A DNA stretch of 60,000 nt from Tubulanus polymorphus. Taxonomy: Eukaryota; Nemertea; Palaeonemertea; Tubulaniformes; Tubulanidae. Within the stretch, counting starts at the first letter, position 1, and each line of letters starts with the position of its first letter. Below are positions 32,461-44,971 of the stretch, piece by piece. Position numbers and translations under genes: made by a program. Under the pieces are notes generated by a model. The model saw only the letters and a list, made by a program, of their open reading frames with translations. It did not search any database and was not told the origin of the DNA. Location of the stretch: assembly GCF_964204645.1 (NCBI RefSeq), contig NC_134029.1, positions 10,160,850 to 10,220,849 of the forward strand, given 5' to 3'.

Positions 32461-32506
32461 AAAAAAAACTAAATCTTTAAATTTTCTCACTAAATATATC
32501 CAGTAC

Positions 32507-32600
32507 AGTAGACTTCACTCTCATTGGATCTCGAGGGCCCTATCATCGCTAAAGAAGGCAATTTCCGAGGTCCAAAGCTGGATCCATCGAAGAAAGTTCC
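32507..32600. mobile_element. pogo-like element end (solo)
   Basis: TACAGTAGACTTCACTCTCA resembles the outer bases of Tigger/pogo TIRs; no partner end found. Confidence 0.3.
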
Positions 32601-35600
32601 ACTTCACTCAACAAAGCATAAATTCATGCTATCGTCCATATTATATGAGAAATGTGCTGACGAAGTTCACTATGAATATTCTGATCAGCAAAATGCATAA
32701 TAAATCAATTTTCAACTTATTTCTGTTGTACACAACACTTGACACCGTTGAGCCTTTCTAACATTACGAAAAAATCTAAGACAGTACACAGTATACGCTG
32801 CGTTTCTCGGTAGCATTTGACCGTTAATTTCTAGGAAAAGTCAAGAGTTGACCAGATATTAAGTTGAGAATTGGGGAAGTTGGGGAAAATTTTTCTTAAA
32901 AAATCTATATTAAAATTCACCAAATTGAGTGGTTTACCAACGATTTGACCAGTACCGAGCATTTATCAGCACAGTATGGTTATTTTCCCACCTACATAAT
33001 TCTTTTTATATCATTCATTTGATAGGTGGTGGTTTCTGTGCACTCTACTCAGCGGAATCAATAACCACTGGATACCCATTCAGTATACAGCAATGATACT
33101 TCACCGTCTAGATATAACTTGGAAATATCATGAATTCACAATTTCACAATTTTTAATCGAAATCTGGGACAGGTCTTCAGTGACCTTCAGTGACAAAGAA
33201 TTTATTTCCATGAATTATGAACATTCCGTTTAGTAGCGAGCAAGATATATTAGTATTAACTTTTCCAGGGTAAAAATCCAAACCATATCACTCTGAGGTA
33301 TACGAATTTCCGCAGAGGGATTCCGAGCTAGAGATCATTTTTTCAATGCAAATTGATACGTAAATATAAAGAATAGGCCTACTTAAATATCTTTCTGAGG
33401 CGAGTAAATTTCAGAGTTGGCCGATTCCGAGAAAAGTGAGGTCTGATGTATGTCTATCTCTTGGAGTCATCTTTAAAGTCACTGACAAACATACGTACAT
33501 TCCGATCACGAGTTCGGCTTTTCATTTTAAAATGGATTACATTAATCACTCGTCATAAATTTCTTCTGCATGGCTGCCTTTTAGCCATTCGGCACGGCGA
33601 CGATTACATATTCTTTTTAGTATCTTGGCATAAAGGTGAATTTAAAGTTGAGTCCCGCAATCGAGACCTTGAAGGTTTTCGAATGAAATACTTCAATTTA
33701 ATATTGCATAAATTCTCCATGCGCCAGGGATGACAGTCATTTAAATGAACCAGACCAGTACCCAGCTCAATACTCGCGCATATAAACTTGGAACATGCAC
33801 AACAATAATCGCATTCAACAACACTAGCTTGTATTGATCGAGCAAGTATATTGACATTTCTATTACACCAAGAATAACTAGCCCCGTGGCACAATAATTC
33901 TAGGGATTGGTACCTACTCATTCATACTGCTGCGTGAATGAAAGACTATATACGCTTTAATACAAAGCCATTTTTAACTTTTTTACTGTACAGAAAAAAG
34001 CTTGCAGTACTATCCAGTTAATAATCTATTCCTTTCACTGTCTGCGTGGCGTTTCTTCAGTTCTTCAGTACCGGCACTATTTTCAAAAAAGGGATCGGTT
34101 GGTTCTGTGTTAGAAAGGTTTTTAAAAATGAAAGGCCGCTCTAATCGTATTCGGGTCAAAAAGGTTTTATCCAATTATGATCATCGAAATTCATGAAACA
34201 CGCTACGGCACAAGATTTAAACCATATTCAACTGAGTGGTATACTTTAATCATTTAATCCCTATGCATTTACGGTGCGGAAGTACAACACCTGTGTAGTA
34301 TAGGTAAGAAAGTACCAACAGGTGATATGGGAAGATTATGTATAACGGGGGAAGAATTCACCCTGAACCATGAATACACTGAATAACACCACACTAACTA
34401 TTCATAGAAGTAGCCTACGTGTGAGTGAGGAGCAGTTCCGATGCTCTCCTGCCTATCTTTCGTTCCATCTTTCGTTTGTGTGTTCCAGAAGATTATCACC
34501 CCAACCACGATCAATCAATGGAGTCGGCCTATAACTACCAGCAAGAACTTTTATCAAATTAGGATCAGTTGGTCATTTATGATTGAAATCAGTTAAATTC
34601 TTATGGCAATCTATGGCAATAAATTCAAATGTTAAATGGCGATAAATTCAAATTTACAACATTAAAACCAAGCAGCTTAAAGCTATATCCAGCTTGAATA
34701 CTTTTAATTTGATCACTTAAAAGCACTTTCTTCAATTACACTTACATAGAAGGGAGAGAAAAAATAATGACAGCAAACTTAAATTCAAGGGATCAGAGAG
34801 AAATGCCTAAAGTCCCAGTGGGCTAAAAATCTATCAAAAAATGAATTCTGAGGCATCTAACATAAAAATCTTTGGACAGTTACAAAGCCCTGATGTCATA
34901 TCCCCAACAACCAATGGCTGTTCTAGGAAATTTGGAAGGCAGTGGGTCTTAAATATAAGGTATGCTTTATCAAGGAGCAGGAGTCCTTTGCTAGTTGCTG
35001 GAATCACTTGAATATGTGATGAACAGATTGGCGATGCCTGTGCGCGTGAATGGCAAATTTTCAATCAACATCTTGTCTTAGAATTTCAACTTGAAATAAA
35101 GAGGCCCATGGGCCTTGAAGCTTCGGTACTGATGTTATAAACCGAATAAGAGTGCTCTTTGGATTGGCTGATATTGAATAATATCTTCAAGAACCGATAA
35201 TTTTTTTCGCATTTTTCAACTAACATTGACAACTGATGCCGCAGGAACGAAAATTTCAGGTTGGTTTTTTTCCAACGATTCATGCTAAATAAAATTGATT
35301 TGAATTAGATTTGTTTGCTGAATAAAATCTAATTGAATCTTTGAGTTCAAATTGAATTGAATTTTCTCAATCGTTGCTTCATGATTTAATCTCATTTGTT
35401 TAAATATTAGTACTTCATAAAAGTTTGTGAAACTAAAGCCGTACCAACTAGAGCGTGTTACTCGACTAGGACTAAAATCTCTGTGAGATATGGCTTATCG
35501 AGTCAAAATGATGGCCTAGAAAGATCGACAGGTAGAACAATTACAAGGTGCCAATTCAAACCAATGTAGTCGTCCGCATATTGATGACTGGGACCAGAGA

Positions 35601-36000
35601 AGGCAAAAATAGGCCCATGACCACAAGGTTTTTTTTTCCTAAAATAATATTTATTGAAAATACGGAATGTCACCCTCTCGACAAAAATGAATCATGAAGA
35701 GGAAAAGACGTCATGAAATGATTTCCTGGCGCAAAGAATGCCAATAAGGGTAATCGATTTTAAGTACTAAGTATAGGAGCTCACTTCTTTTCAATTCCAG
35801 GGCGACACGATTTTCGAGTCATATTAGTAGCTCAGGTGACTACGTCTACCGAAGCTAAAAAGCCCGACTAGATTCATACATAATTGAACATAACTTGGTT
35901 ACATTCTGTGTTAGCCAGATACAGTGAAAATTTCAGTTACTCAGTTTCAGTTACAGGAAATCCATGGCTCAGAACAACCGTTCACATGGGTACCAAATGG
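32601..36000. other. Non-coding DNA, nothing recognised
   Basis: Overlapping ORFs of 60-105 codons occur on both strands around 33.4-33.9 kb, but none is protein-like. Confidence 0.35.
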
Positions 36001-36039
36001 GCCTGCACCTTGTTAGCCCTGGCCTGAATGAAAATGTTG

Positions 36040-36180
36040 GATCGGGTGAGTGGTTTGCGTGTGAATGCGCTCTCTAATTAGGTATAGGCCAAATTTTACT
36101 CGCGGATTGATCCAGGCCATTTGACCCATGTCAAATCGGCTCCGTGTGATCGCGGCTCTTACAATAGGAGTGCATGGGCA
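36040..36180. repeat. Interspersed MITE fragment, copy 1
   Basis: CCAAATTTTACTCGCGGATT, GGCCATTTGACCCATG and GTGATCGCGGCT match the ordered words at 42675-42760. Confidence 0.4.
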
Positions 36181-36269
36181 GATATTCTAAAATGGTCACA
36201 GCTGCATCACATCATTTGGGAATCGGTTGAAACTCCTTCAGATACATCTGTGACCGCATCCAGAATGAG

Positions 36270-37870
36270 CTAAATGCAGATTTATTTTTCTAATATTTCT
36301 AAAATATCTCGATACAATACAGTCGGTTGTACTTTTTTATCAAGATTCAATTATCTATCGAACCACTGTGCTGAAAAATGCATCCAGTGCGAAGAAACTA
36401 TGGCGGTCCCCCAGGAATTCAACCTTAAATACTTTCAGTCAACCAGCTGCCACTTAGTCACATATCGTAAATATTGTCACCAACTACCCAAAATGCATTA
36501 CATTTCAAAGACAAACTTATACCTTTTCAGTACATATATATATATATATATACTACTGCATTCTGACTTTAGGGTTAATGATACAAGGTTCACAGGTTCC
36601 AAAAATATTAATGGAATTATCCTACAACATTCAATCTAGCTTGTTGTGACATTCAATTAAATCATTTACTATCGAAATAGGGGCGTCTCCAGGGGGACTT
36701 GTGAGTGGTCACATACCACAAATATTGTGCAAGTCCATCAAATTTGCGTGCCATTTTTAATTTCATCAAATAAAGCAACTGAAATTACATTTCTTACATG
36801 ATTACATCAATATAAATAGGCCAATCGTGTCAAAACTAATCTTCATGAATAATGTAAGTAATCTTATGTTCTATAAGTTTTAACGACTATCTAGAAATTG
36901 ACAGGATGGAGACCAAGGTTTCCCCTGGCCAAGATGCCTGCTCGTACATTTCAATGTCGTCTTTCGAGATGACACGTTATTCAAAATTAGCCCAAGATCC
37001 GCCCCCGCAAAATAGACGATCGCCGAGCTCATACCTTTTGTGCAGATTATCGGAACATATTCGTCAGGATTTAACAACAGCGCGTGAAAATATTTCATCC
37101 AATGAAAATGCAGCTCCTCTATGAATAATAATAATAGGAAGTAACGGATCAATTCGTCGAGTAGCATCCTCACCACCATCATTTCTATCATCATCTATGT
37201 GACGAGGATTAACCGATACCGAACGATGACAATGACGGAGTGTGAATCCTGCACAATCCGCTTCCGCAGCACACATAATAACAATGATACAAGCACCATG
37301 AGAAATGACGATAGATATTCCTTGTGATCGACTGAATTAGTTACGCAATATTCATAATTCCTCATCGGTAACTGACTTTTCGGTTGTTTTCTTTTTTTTA
37401 CTTTAAATATTCCATTGTCGACGACGACGATTGTTGGGAAGCACGACCTCTACGATCAGGAGTCTTAGTGTCGCAATAGTTCATAACAAGTGCATTGTTG
37501 CCCTAGATGATAGAATTCTTTTAAAATCACTCTGGAACAAACTATAAAATCTTGGACTGTACATACAGATATAACAATGTTCATCATCAGACGCATTTTC
37601 TAATCACAGTTAATTTTTCAATAATTTCTTTTCATTTCTTGAAATAAAACTCAATGAGTTAAATGGTCAATGGTGCCTTAGAGGTATCAGCGTATACACG
37701 CTATGTATAAACCGCCGAGCCAACCACCAAAGGTTCATATCACAGTAAACCAGGAAAATGCAATAATTTGTACACAATCCTACAGGCTGAACAGCCTCAA
37801 TTCATATTCATATATATAATCCTGTTGGCATTGCACTGGCTAAAACAACAGAAAGAAATGTGTATCTAAT
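36270..37870 (-). other. Probable 3' UTR region of the Sprouty gene
   Basis: Downstream of the Sprouty stop on the minus strand. No minus polyadenylation signal is seen close to the stop; the nearest clear ones are at plus TTTATT around 36281 and 35649. A plus-strand ORF at 36906-37124 has ATG and a plausible acceptor, but nothing else supports it. Confidence 0.35.
36533..36553. repeat. (TA)n microsatellite
   Basis: Ten TA units. Confidence 0.85.
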
Positions 37871-38623
37871 TTATGAACTGGAGCTCTCCGACTCGAGGAG
37901 CAGCCTTTTACTGCTCGTGCTGCGTTCGCGACGACAACGACAGCCCTGGCGGTTGCAGCAATTGTAACAGTCCGTGATCGTGTCGACGAGACACCGAGCC
38001 GGCATATAAAAACATAGACACGGTAAACACAACGACATTAATCCTAAAAACGCCCAACGCGCGCAACAGTGGGGCTTGTTGCAACAAGCGCACGGGTCGT
38101 CGGCACTCGACACGTCAATGTCCTTTTCGGCGTCTTTGAAACAATGATAGAATAAGCACCTGACACAGCACAAACACGTGCACGTGTTAATACATTCTTC
38201 GGCGCTGCAGTGCACTGTCTTATCACAAATCCACGAGTCCGGAAGTTCTTTCGGTTGCGTGCAGCTTTTACACTTGCACTTATGACATTTTTGACAGATG
38301 ATCGAGTCCGAGTGCGAGTCGGATGTCGGCTCCTGCGTTATCGGCGGCGCTTGTTCCTTGAAAACTTTGTCCAGAGATGGATTTTCGTGCTGTATACTAG
38401 TCGGCCGCCCGATCGACACAACCAAGTTATTGTTGCCACACTTTTGAAGATGAGGAGAGTCTACATATTCATTCGTGGCACGCACGGGACGCACTTGCTC
38501 CAAACTCCTCAGGACGGGCGCCTGAGGAGTTGGCCTCACTGAATGAATGGTTGGTCGTGCATACCGCGATGCTGCCGCGGCACTAATGCGCCTTATTTCT
38601 GAGTCCCCATTATCAGAATCCAT
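37871..38623 (-). CDS. spry: Sprouty homologue (receptor tyrosine kinase signalling antagonist)
   Basis: A complete 250-residue protein in one exon. Residues 110-230 form the cysteine-rich Sprouty domain: CQKCHKCKCKSC, then LPDSWICDK, CTCLCCVRCLFYHC, DDPCACCNKPHCCARW, SLCLPCLCFYMP and GCRC. Upstream, residues 46-56 (PVRATNEYVDS) match the conserved NEY motif; phosphorylation of its Tyr (here Tyr53, SPRY2 Tyr55) recruits the c-Cbl TKB domain. Known family role: feedback inhibition of FGF/EGF-Ras-ERK signalling at the plasma membrane, helped by palmitoylation of the Cys-rich domain. At 250 residues it is shorter than SPRY2, mainly because of a short linker at 60-108. A splice acceptor 13 bases before the ATG fits the single-coding-exon layout usual for the family. 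The serine-rich C-terminal tail is unlike vertebrate tails. Confidence 0.95.
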   Translation of the reverse strand: MDSDNGDSEIRRISAAAASRYARPTIHSVRPTPQAPVLRSLEQVRPVRATNEYVDSPHLQKCGNNNLVVSIGRPTSIQHENPSLDKVFKEQAPPITQEPTSDSHSDSIICQKCHKCKCKSCTQPKELPDSWICDKTVHCSAEECINTCTCLCCVRCLFYHCFKDAEKDIDVSSADDPCACCNKPHCCARWAFLGLMSLCLPCLCFYMPARCLVDTITDCYNCCNRQGCRCRRERSTSSKRLLLESESSSS

Positions 38624-38646
38624 GGATGTGACAATACTGCAAATAG
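38624..38646 (-). promoter_or_regulatory. 5' UTR stub and splice acceptor of the Sprouty coding exon
   Basis: On the minus strand CTATTTGCAG (38637-38646) is followed by 13 bases and then the ATG. The coding exon therefore starts at 38636 and at least one non-coding 5' exon lies upstream. Confidence 0.65.
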
Positions 38647-38768
38647 AAGAAAATACATTCGTTAAAAATACAGCGTGTGATTGAGGTGAAAAAAAAAAGA
38701 TATGGATGGATATAAATCATTCCACTTGAGAGCGGAGATCATCAGTAATATCCTCGTGTTAGATTGTG

Positions 38769-38904
38769 CAGGAAACATCTCGCCTCATAGGACATCCAAC
38801 TAACTCGGACAAAAACAAAAATATTTTTCTGACTTCCTAACATATTTTCGGACTTCGCTCATTTTTTACCAATTCAGAGTTAGGCGAGGTTTACTACAGT
38901 ATTT
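38769..38904. mobile_element. pogo-like MITE
   Basis: Right end GTTAGGCGAGGTTTACTACAGTA and a diverged left end (AAACATCTCGCCTCATAGGA) are inverted copies; interior CGGAC words recur. It is related in style to the 2058 and 25411 elements, and lies in the intron/5' flank of Sprouty. Confidence 0.45.
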
Positions 38905-39450
38905 GATCAGTAAGAAGCCCCTGTGTACCATACTTAATATTCGATATGACCATAGAATATATAGGACCTAATATAGTTTACTGAAAATCAAACTAATAAT
39001 CACATAATTTCACAAAGAAAAAAACCTAAAAATTAGTTCATGTTCAAAATGCAAGACTTTGAATTTGATTAGTTTACATTTGGTGTCAACTAAAACGGTT
39101 AATATTTGGCCAATAAATCACAGATTTTTTAATTTCTTCAGTCAGTAAAAATAAAATAAAGAACTATACAATGCAATTGCTTTAACCCGTTGCTATTTCC
39201 AGGCTAAATAAATTGTACCAAGTATACCTCACTATCACTGAAACAATTCTCAACTATGTAGTATGGTGAAGTTTTAATTCACAGTAAAGGCAATCCCACA
39301 TCTATGACAATATGACTACGTGAAATATGCAAATCTAGTCAAAATTTCAACTCTCCCACATGAGAACATGCATACATGTACGAAAACTGACAACATGGTA
39401 TGTTCGTTCATATTTCACTCATCAGACACCTGTAAGCTGGGATTGGTGCG

Positions 39451-39458
39451 CACACACA

Positions 39459-39495
<37 letters not shown>

Positions 39496-39504
39496 ACACA
39501 CACA
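39451..39504. repeat. (CA)n microsatellite
   Basis: About 26 CA units with two single-base interruptions. Confidence 0.95.
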
Positions 39505-40189
39505 GTATTATACATAACAAGCTGGTGCTCGGTAAATATACATCATCGCCATCATCACCATTTACAAACAAAAAGGCTCATTGTACATGATTCGATGTGA
39601 CAAATAATTACGAATCAGAAACAGAGCCGAACTTAATCTGCATGGGTTAGTCCGGACACAACATTTTCTATCCATTAGCTCGTTTCAAAATAGCGAAATC
39701 AAAATCTAAGTCGGACACCAAAATTGAAAATCCACACTGAGCTTTTGTTTTCCCGGATCATGAATTTGAATATATAACCCATAGATTTTCGATAATATCC
39801 ACTAACGATTTCCATACATATCATAAATTATGGTTTTCCGAAAAAATTAACATTTCATAAGCCGGGTTTGATTATTATCATCACTTTTAAGTGAACTGCC
39901 CCTTAAAAACAAAGTCAAGGCTAATCAAAGTAAAAACTACACACATCGAATGCGAAATTTATAGCTTCACCGTGTATTCAGTAGACTCCAGCATCCATCC
40001 AGCTATGCACAGCGTCAGGCTATTTACCTGTAATGCCATTGTATGTGGTCTAGAAGAATATTTCTTCGCTCCCTTTCTCTGAATTAAATGCGCTGTTTAC
40101 CGATCGCGAAATCCCAGATATTCACTCCTTTGGATTCATGGTAATTTAGTAGTATAAGTAATCACAAAAACAGTGAACCACGGATCTAT

Positions 40190-40400
40190 TTGGTTGTGAA
40201 GACTCTGACGTCAGCCCCAGTCTTGTAGTGAGGGGAAGAGCTCTCCTATCCGCTGTGTAATGTATAAAGCTATACAACCACCACCAGCACACACCACCAC
40301 CGCAGTTCAGTACAGGCAGCCATATTGTGCTCTCTCACACAAGCCCTGCTGCTTGCTTGCTTGCTTGTAACAACTACTCAACGCAATGCAAGGCAATTCA
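40190..40400 (-). promoter_or_regulatory. Candidate Sprouty promoter / first exon
   Basis: A GC-richer patch 1.6 kb upstream of the Sprouty coding exon. It contains a perfect CRE, TGACGTCA (40206-40213), a TATA-like GCTTTATACA on the minus strand (about 40262-40275) and CCATATTG (a CArG/YY1-like word). The position suits the 5' end of a gene whose coding exon starts with an acceptor. A donor-like CATTACAG|GTAAAT lies near 40030 on the minus strand. All inference. Confidence 0.35.
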
Positions 40401-41279
40401 TTGATTGAAAAAACAGCATCTCGCATTTTATGGTTTAAAACATCGCCGGTCCATTGAGAGGACTTTTCAGCTACTACTGTCGCTGCTGTCAGCTATCTCT
40501 ATCATATCATTATCGTCATATCTGTATCCACAAAAATGTAGACAATATAATCAAAAATATCCTCCTGGATTGTCAAAGTAAAAATTCGTGCAATTCACAA
40601 GGCTAGCTTTTAATGCTATGGACTATACAAGGCCCCTTATTCACAACTGGCAGCAGTTGCCTTCACAATATCCAGCTGACTGGAATTATGCAGTGATAAT
40701 GTCCACACTTGACATGAGCTCATTCCCAGCTGGCACACCCTAACCTGACACTGTCCTGTTTCTTTTTTTTCTATCACACCTGACCTGAGCTGGCTATGAC
40801 ACTAAATCAATCTAAACCGAAAGATTCTATTCACCGATAGCCACTTATAATGCTAGAATCTAGAAACAATCACTTTCTTCACATAAATATAGTTCTCATG
40901 CAATAAATGATAAACCCTCCCTTTACCGGAGCCATAGCTAGGCATTTAATTATCAATTTTTCATGTTGATGAATTCACCATCTTCGACTGAAATAAATTT
41001 TAATAAATCTTTAATAGATAAATTACAATTAGTATTCAGAGGGCAGTACTCAATGACTGTGATGAAGATCCAGTGAGTTAAATAGAAAATGCAATACGGT
41101 CGACGGGAAAGGTCAAGTTTCAATGAGTATAGAAGGAGCATGAGGAGCACCATACCCATTAACCCATTAGCACTGGGAATTTCACTATGTAGTGTCTATA
41201 ACTCCTCTGAAAATTCAAGGGAAATTCCAAATCTATTAAGATACTGAATCAGCTCATTGCCGTTTATTTTCATGCATTA
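40401..41279. other. Non-coding DNA, nothing recognised
   Basis: No supported gene. Confidence 0.35.
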
Positions 41280-41515
41280 CAAGATCTGATCAGTCATGTT
41301 CATACTCCAAATACTCGAGAATATACAATAGAAGATGTTGTTTTCTGTACGGTATATCGAGGACTTTGATGTGTAGTGTAAGTATCACAAGCTATTGGGT
41401 TCGAATCCCACTATAACCGTTTTTGTGCAGGGTACGAAAAAATTGTCAGGGTGGCTTCGGGCAACTTGAGGAATTATGGCGCGGGCGGATACGAGTGCTA
41501 ATGCCGGGTTAAAAT
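41280..41515 (+). repeat. Interspersed repeat, copy 2, with tRNA-like B box
   Basis: Partner of 32220-32460. This copy also has GGGTTCGAATCCCA (41398-41411), a perfect B box, so the family may be a SINE. Confidence 0.5.
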
Positions 41516-42660
41516 ACTTGTCATTCCAAAATTCTTAACATTCAGGTCTCCTTTCCCCAACGAACATCAGGACCCAGCATCGCATATCATATAGGTCTAG
41601 CATGGGCTATAAATCGGTAGTTGTGGTTATCAGATGCTAAATCAGGCCACACCAATGGTTTGAAAAGATCAAAAAGTACAGCCTTTACGCAAGGTGCCCG
41701 GTCACACTAAGTGAAGTGGTCATCCACATATCAATAAACTTAGTAAATAAATTAATTCCAGAAACTTGCTGTTAAACTCTCAAAATATTTTCAAGATGAT
41801 TGTGATCAACTATCACCACCATTCAGTGTTACACGATAAAATTTTTAGCCAAAATCCAATCACTATTTCTCTTCTGCAAACGCATTCATCGAGACAAGTG
41901 CGTGCTTATTTGTGACCAGTTTTGTATCGGTCATGCATCAGTGATTTTTCAGTAAAGGAAAAAGGAGACTAGTTGTTTATTGCCGAATTTCAAAATGATC
42001 AAAGGTCATAACATATATAATTGACTCAACTAACAATCAAGGTCATCCTCAACAATTCAATACGCAAAGTCCAAATACAAATCCAAACTAAATACAGGAC
42101 AGTACCTACAGCTTATCAGTATTAGTTAGTAACAAAATTTCCTGAAGACTAGTCTTTTTGTTAGTACACACCAGCATATCATTGCACTTCTCTTAATAGG
42201 CTCCTATCAAAATCAGGCATATGACCCAATTATTTGTGATGGGACAATTCACGTCAGATGCTGAGTTTCTGTATTCACAGAAAATATCCAGGTCAACGGT
42301 GGTCCCTATTCTAGCCGGTGTAGTCACTATCACTGATATAATGATGTGCCTTAAGCCCACCACAAATTAAACGATCCCCTTAACGATATGTGGCTGATTT
42401 TTGTCGTAAGCCATAAATGCGCTACGATATCGCGAATGTGTGAATAATGATCCATCAGGGATCTGCATACAGCAGCATCCCGACAACAAATGCGTATACA
42501 TATTTTCTTAGCTCCCACAAACGCAACACATTTAATAGTGATTCATTTTCGGCGTAAATTAATCACCCTGAAAAACAATTCCCATAAATGTGATCTGTGA
42601 ATTTGATTTTTTTTCAGTAGAATGATGAAATTTGATTTGATTAAAATTATTTTTTTGTCA
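41516..42660. other. Non-coding DNA, nothing recognised
   Basis: No supported gene or repeat. Confidence 0.35.
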
Positions 42661-42674
42661 ACACGTTCTCTATT

Positions 42675-42760
42675 TAGGCACTAGCCAAATTCGACTCCGG
42701 CCCGGCCAGCGCCCGTTTGACCCGGGCTTAATTGTCTAGGCGTGATCGCGACTATAAAGG
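42675..42760. repeat. Interspersed MITE fragment, copy 2
   Basis: GCCAAATTCGACTCCGGCC, CCCGTTTGACCCGGGC and GTGATCGCGACT correspond to 36090-36165. Confidence 0.4.
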
Positions 42761-43852
42761 CATTCCATTTCGTGAGAAAACGGTCAGTGGTCAAAATTTC
42801 GATCAAGTAGAAAATTACGAATTCCGCCAAGCAAGATCAGTAAAGCGAAGAGAGTCTTGAAGTCACAAGTATATCGAGGCATAATACACAGACGTTAGAG
42901 GTCTTAATTGAAACAGAGAATCGAAAAGTTTTATTCTATGAAGGGCCTTAACATTGGTTCGCCGCAATTTTTCAGGGAAAAAATTGAGCGCGTGCACGAA
43001 GCACTGCTCAATTTCAATCTACCCGAGAGTCGAGAGGAGTGGATCGCATTCACTTTCTCTCAACTCAATCGAGCAATATCTAGCCAATCAACATGCGGTA
43101 TATCGCGTTTGGGTGAAATATAGGGTGATGTACGCATTTCAACAATGAAATTTAATCAAATTAAATCTTACGCCGAGATAGTTTTCATATCAAAAGCAGA
43201 TCCTTTTCCGAAATTTCTGGTATCAGGCGGGTACGTATCCCATCTGACACCAGGCCCGTTTCGAGGGGGGTTCGGGGTAGCGAATGAAGCCCCTTAAAAT
43301 TTTCATCTAAGTTTCATCTAATTTTTTTGGGAAATTGAAAAGTAATCCTTTGTCCATTCATTTACTCGGGTACCCAGGCATTTTGTATTTACGATCTGTC
43401 CTTTTTCAATAGGAAAGTGCTCCTTTTCATGGTAAAAAGTGCCAATTTTCTTGAAATAGAACTGCCCCTCGGGCCTGGACACCCGGTATGATCAATGGTC
43501 CAGATCACACTGACATCTTTTTTCTAATTGACAATTTTTTTTTCTATTGCAGCCACAGTTATGATTTCGTGTTAAGTTACCACTAGCAGCGATTAGAAAC
43601 TGCGGCAACTCTTGAGCAATCAGTCGCTCGTAGTATCCTGTATGTCCTATCACACATTGAGACGAGTAGCGACTATTTTTTCCCAAACATCGGTATCATA
43701 TATGAATTATCAAAATGGCGATCTTCGAACAGAAGAAACAGGCTGCAACAATCCGTACTCCTATGAATCCAGATACACAGGCAGTCTTGGACTAGGCTGA
43801 TAGATGATCCGAGGTCAACACAACTAAAGTGACTAACTGGTCACTGGCGACC
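42761..43852. other. Non-coding DNA
   Basis: Two overlapping frames around 42908-43148 are open for 64-71 codons, the first only from TTG; neither is convincing. Confidence 0.3.
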
Positions 43853-44044
43853 GGGGGCGGGCGCAGGAAAACCCTGTTAGCCTAACTGTGGTTAGTGGCC
43901 TATCCGTGGTAAGGCTAACCAGCTTGAAATAAGAGGCCACACGAAGACATTGGTTAGCTAACAACATTTTCCTGCGCCCATCTATGCCTAACCACAGTGT
44001 ACTAACCACGGTTAGCACTAACAGGGTTTTCCTGCACTCGCCCC
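43853..44044. mobile_element. MITE with GGGGCG...CGCCCC ends
   Basis: GCGCAGGAAAACCCTGTTAG near the left end faces CTAACAGGGTTTTCCTGCAC at the right end, giving about 27-bp TIRs over 192 bp. Sub-terminal CTAACCACGGTTAG words repeat inside. A GTCACT word lies outside each end but not immediately adjacent, so the TSD is unsure. Confidence 0.6.
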
Positions 44045-44971
44045 AGTCACTCGTGATTATGGTTTCGCAGACCATGAGCCCAAGGAAAGTGACGATATGG
44101 AGATAAATGAAACTGATTTGGTCACTGACTTATAAAATTCATTTCGAAACCAAGAAAATAAGTTTTTCGTAACTTCCTCGAATTTGGTCCAATTTTCTTT
44201 AGAAAATGAATAGCTCCGTCCATACATCAAATCTTTCGAAGGTCATTAGATCACTTTTTCCCTTCAATACAGCAAATGGCGATTACTGATCTTAAGTGAG
44301 ATCAAAAATCTCTTTAAACATATTTTTGGTGTGGTCTGAAGTTTAACTACACAACCATTATATGCTGGTTTTGTTTATTTGTACGATTTTTATGATGGGA
44401 GAGCAGCCCAGCTTGAAGTTTTATTAACACATTATCAGTGGCCTTTTATCATCTGACAATATGTGAATATCCAGTCTAAATGTTCAATGAATCAATAGTA
44501 TCAATTTCAATTGAATGTCTATAGTCTCAGTATCCATCAAAAAGGTCACAACGTAAAAATATCCCTTAATTTAAAGCTTCTAACAGGTGTCTTTCGATAT
44601 ACTTATTAATTCAGCCTAACAGCATAGGCTATAGGCCTAGGTCTATTGAAAATACAACATTTAGCCTGGGCACACACTGGCGAAAGCTTTCCCTAATACA
44701 GCTCACAGAGGTTCAGAAGAGAAAATAGGCTGATTATCTAACAAATTTTACAAGGGGAACCTGGGCAATTGTCTAAAGAGTCTTAGGCTGACCCAACTAA
44801 TGTGAGCGATGTTGCGCTGACCACAAGTGTGACGACAGTACATGTCACCTGACAAAAACCGCTCAATGAAAGAAGACTGTTAATTGTCAATTGCGTAATT
44901 CAGGTCATTGCTTTGGGCAAACATTTTTTGTCAAAAGATGCGGAGGAAACGTTAGGCGATAATGCATATTA
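44045..44971. other. Non-coding DNA, nothing recognised
   Basis: No supported gene. Confidence 0.35.

Noticed and set aside
33446-33921. Overlapping ORFs of 95 and 105 codons on opposite strands
   Set aside because: No motif, no splice context, low-complexity composition; treated as chance.
36906-37124. 72-codon plus-strand ORF with ATG after a GACAG acceptor-like word
   Set aside because: It lies opposite the expected Sprouty 3' UTR, has no homologous motif and is overlapped by minus-strand ORFs. Kept only as a note.
39320-39590. Two overlapping ORFs over the (CA)n run
   Set aside because: Thr-His translation of a microsatellite.
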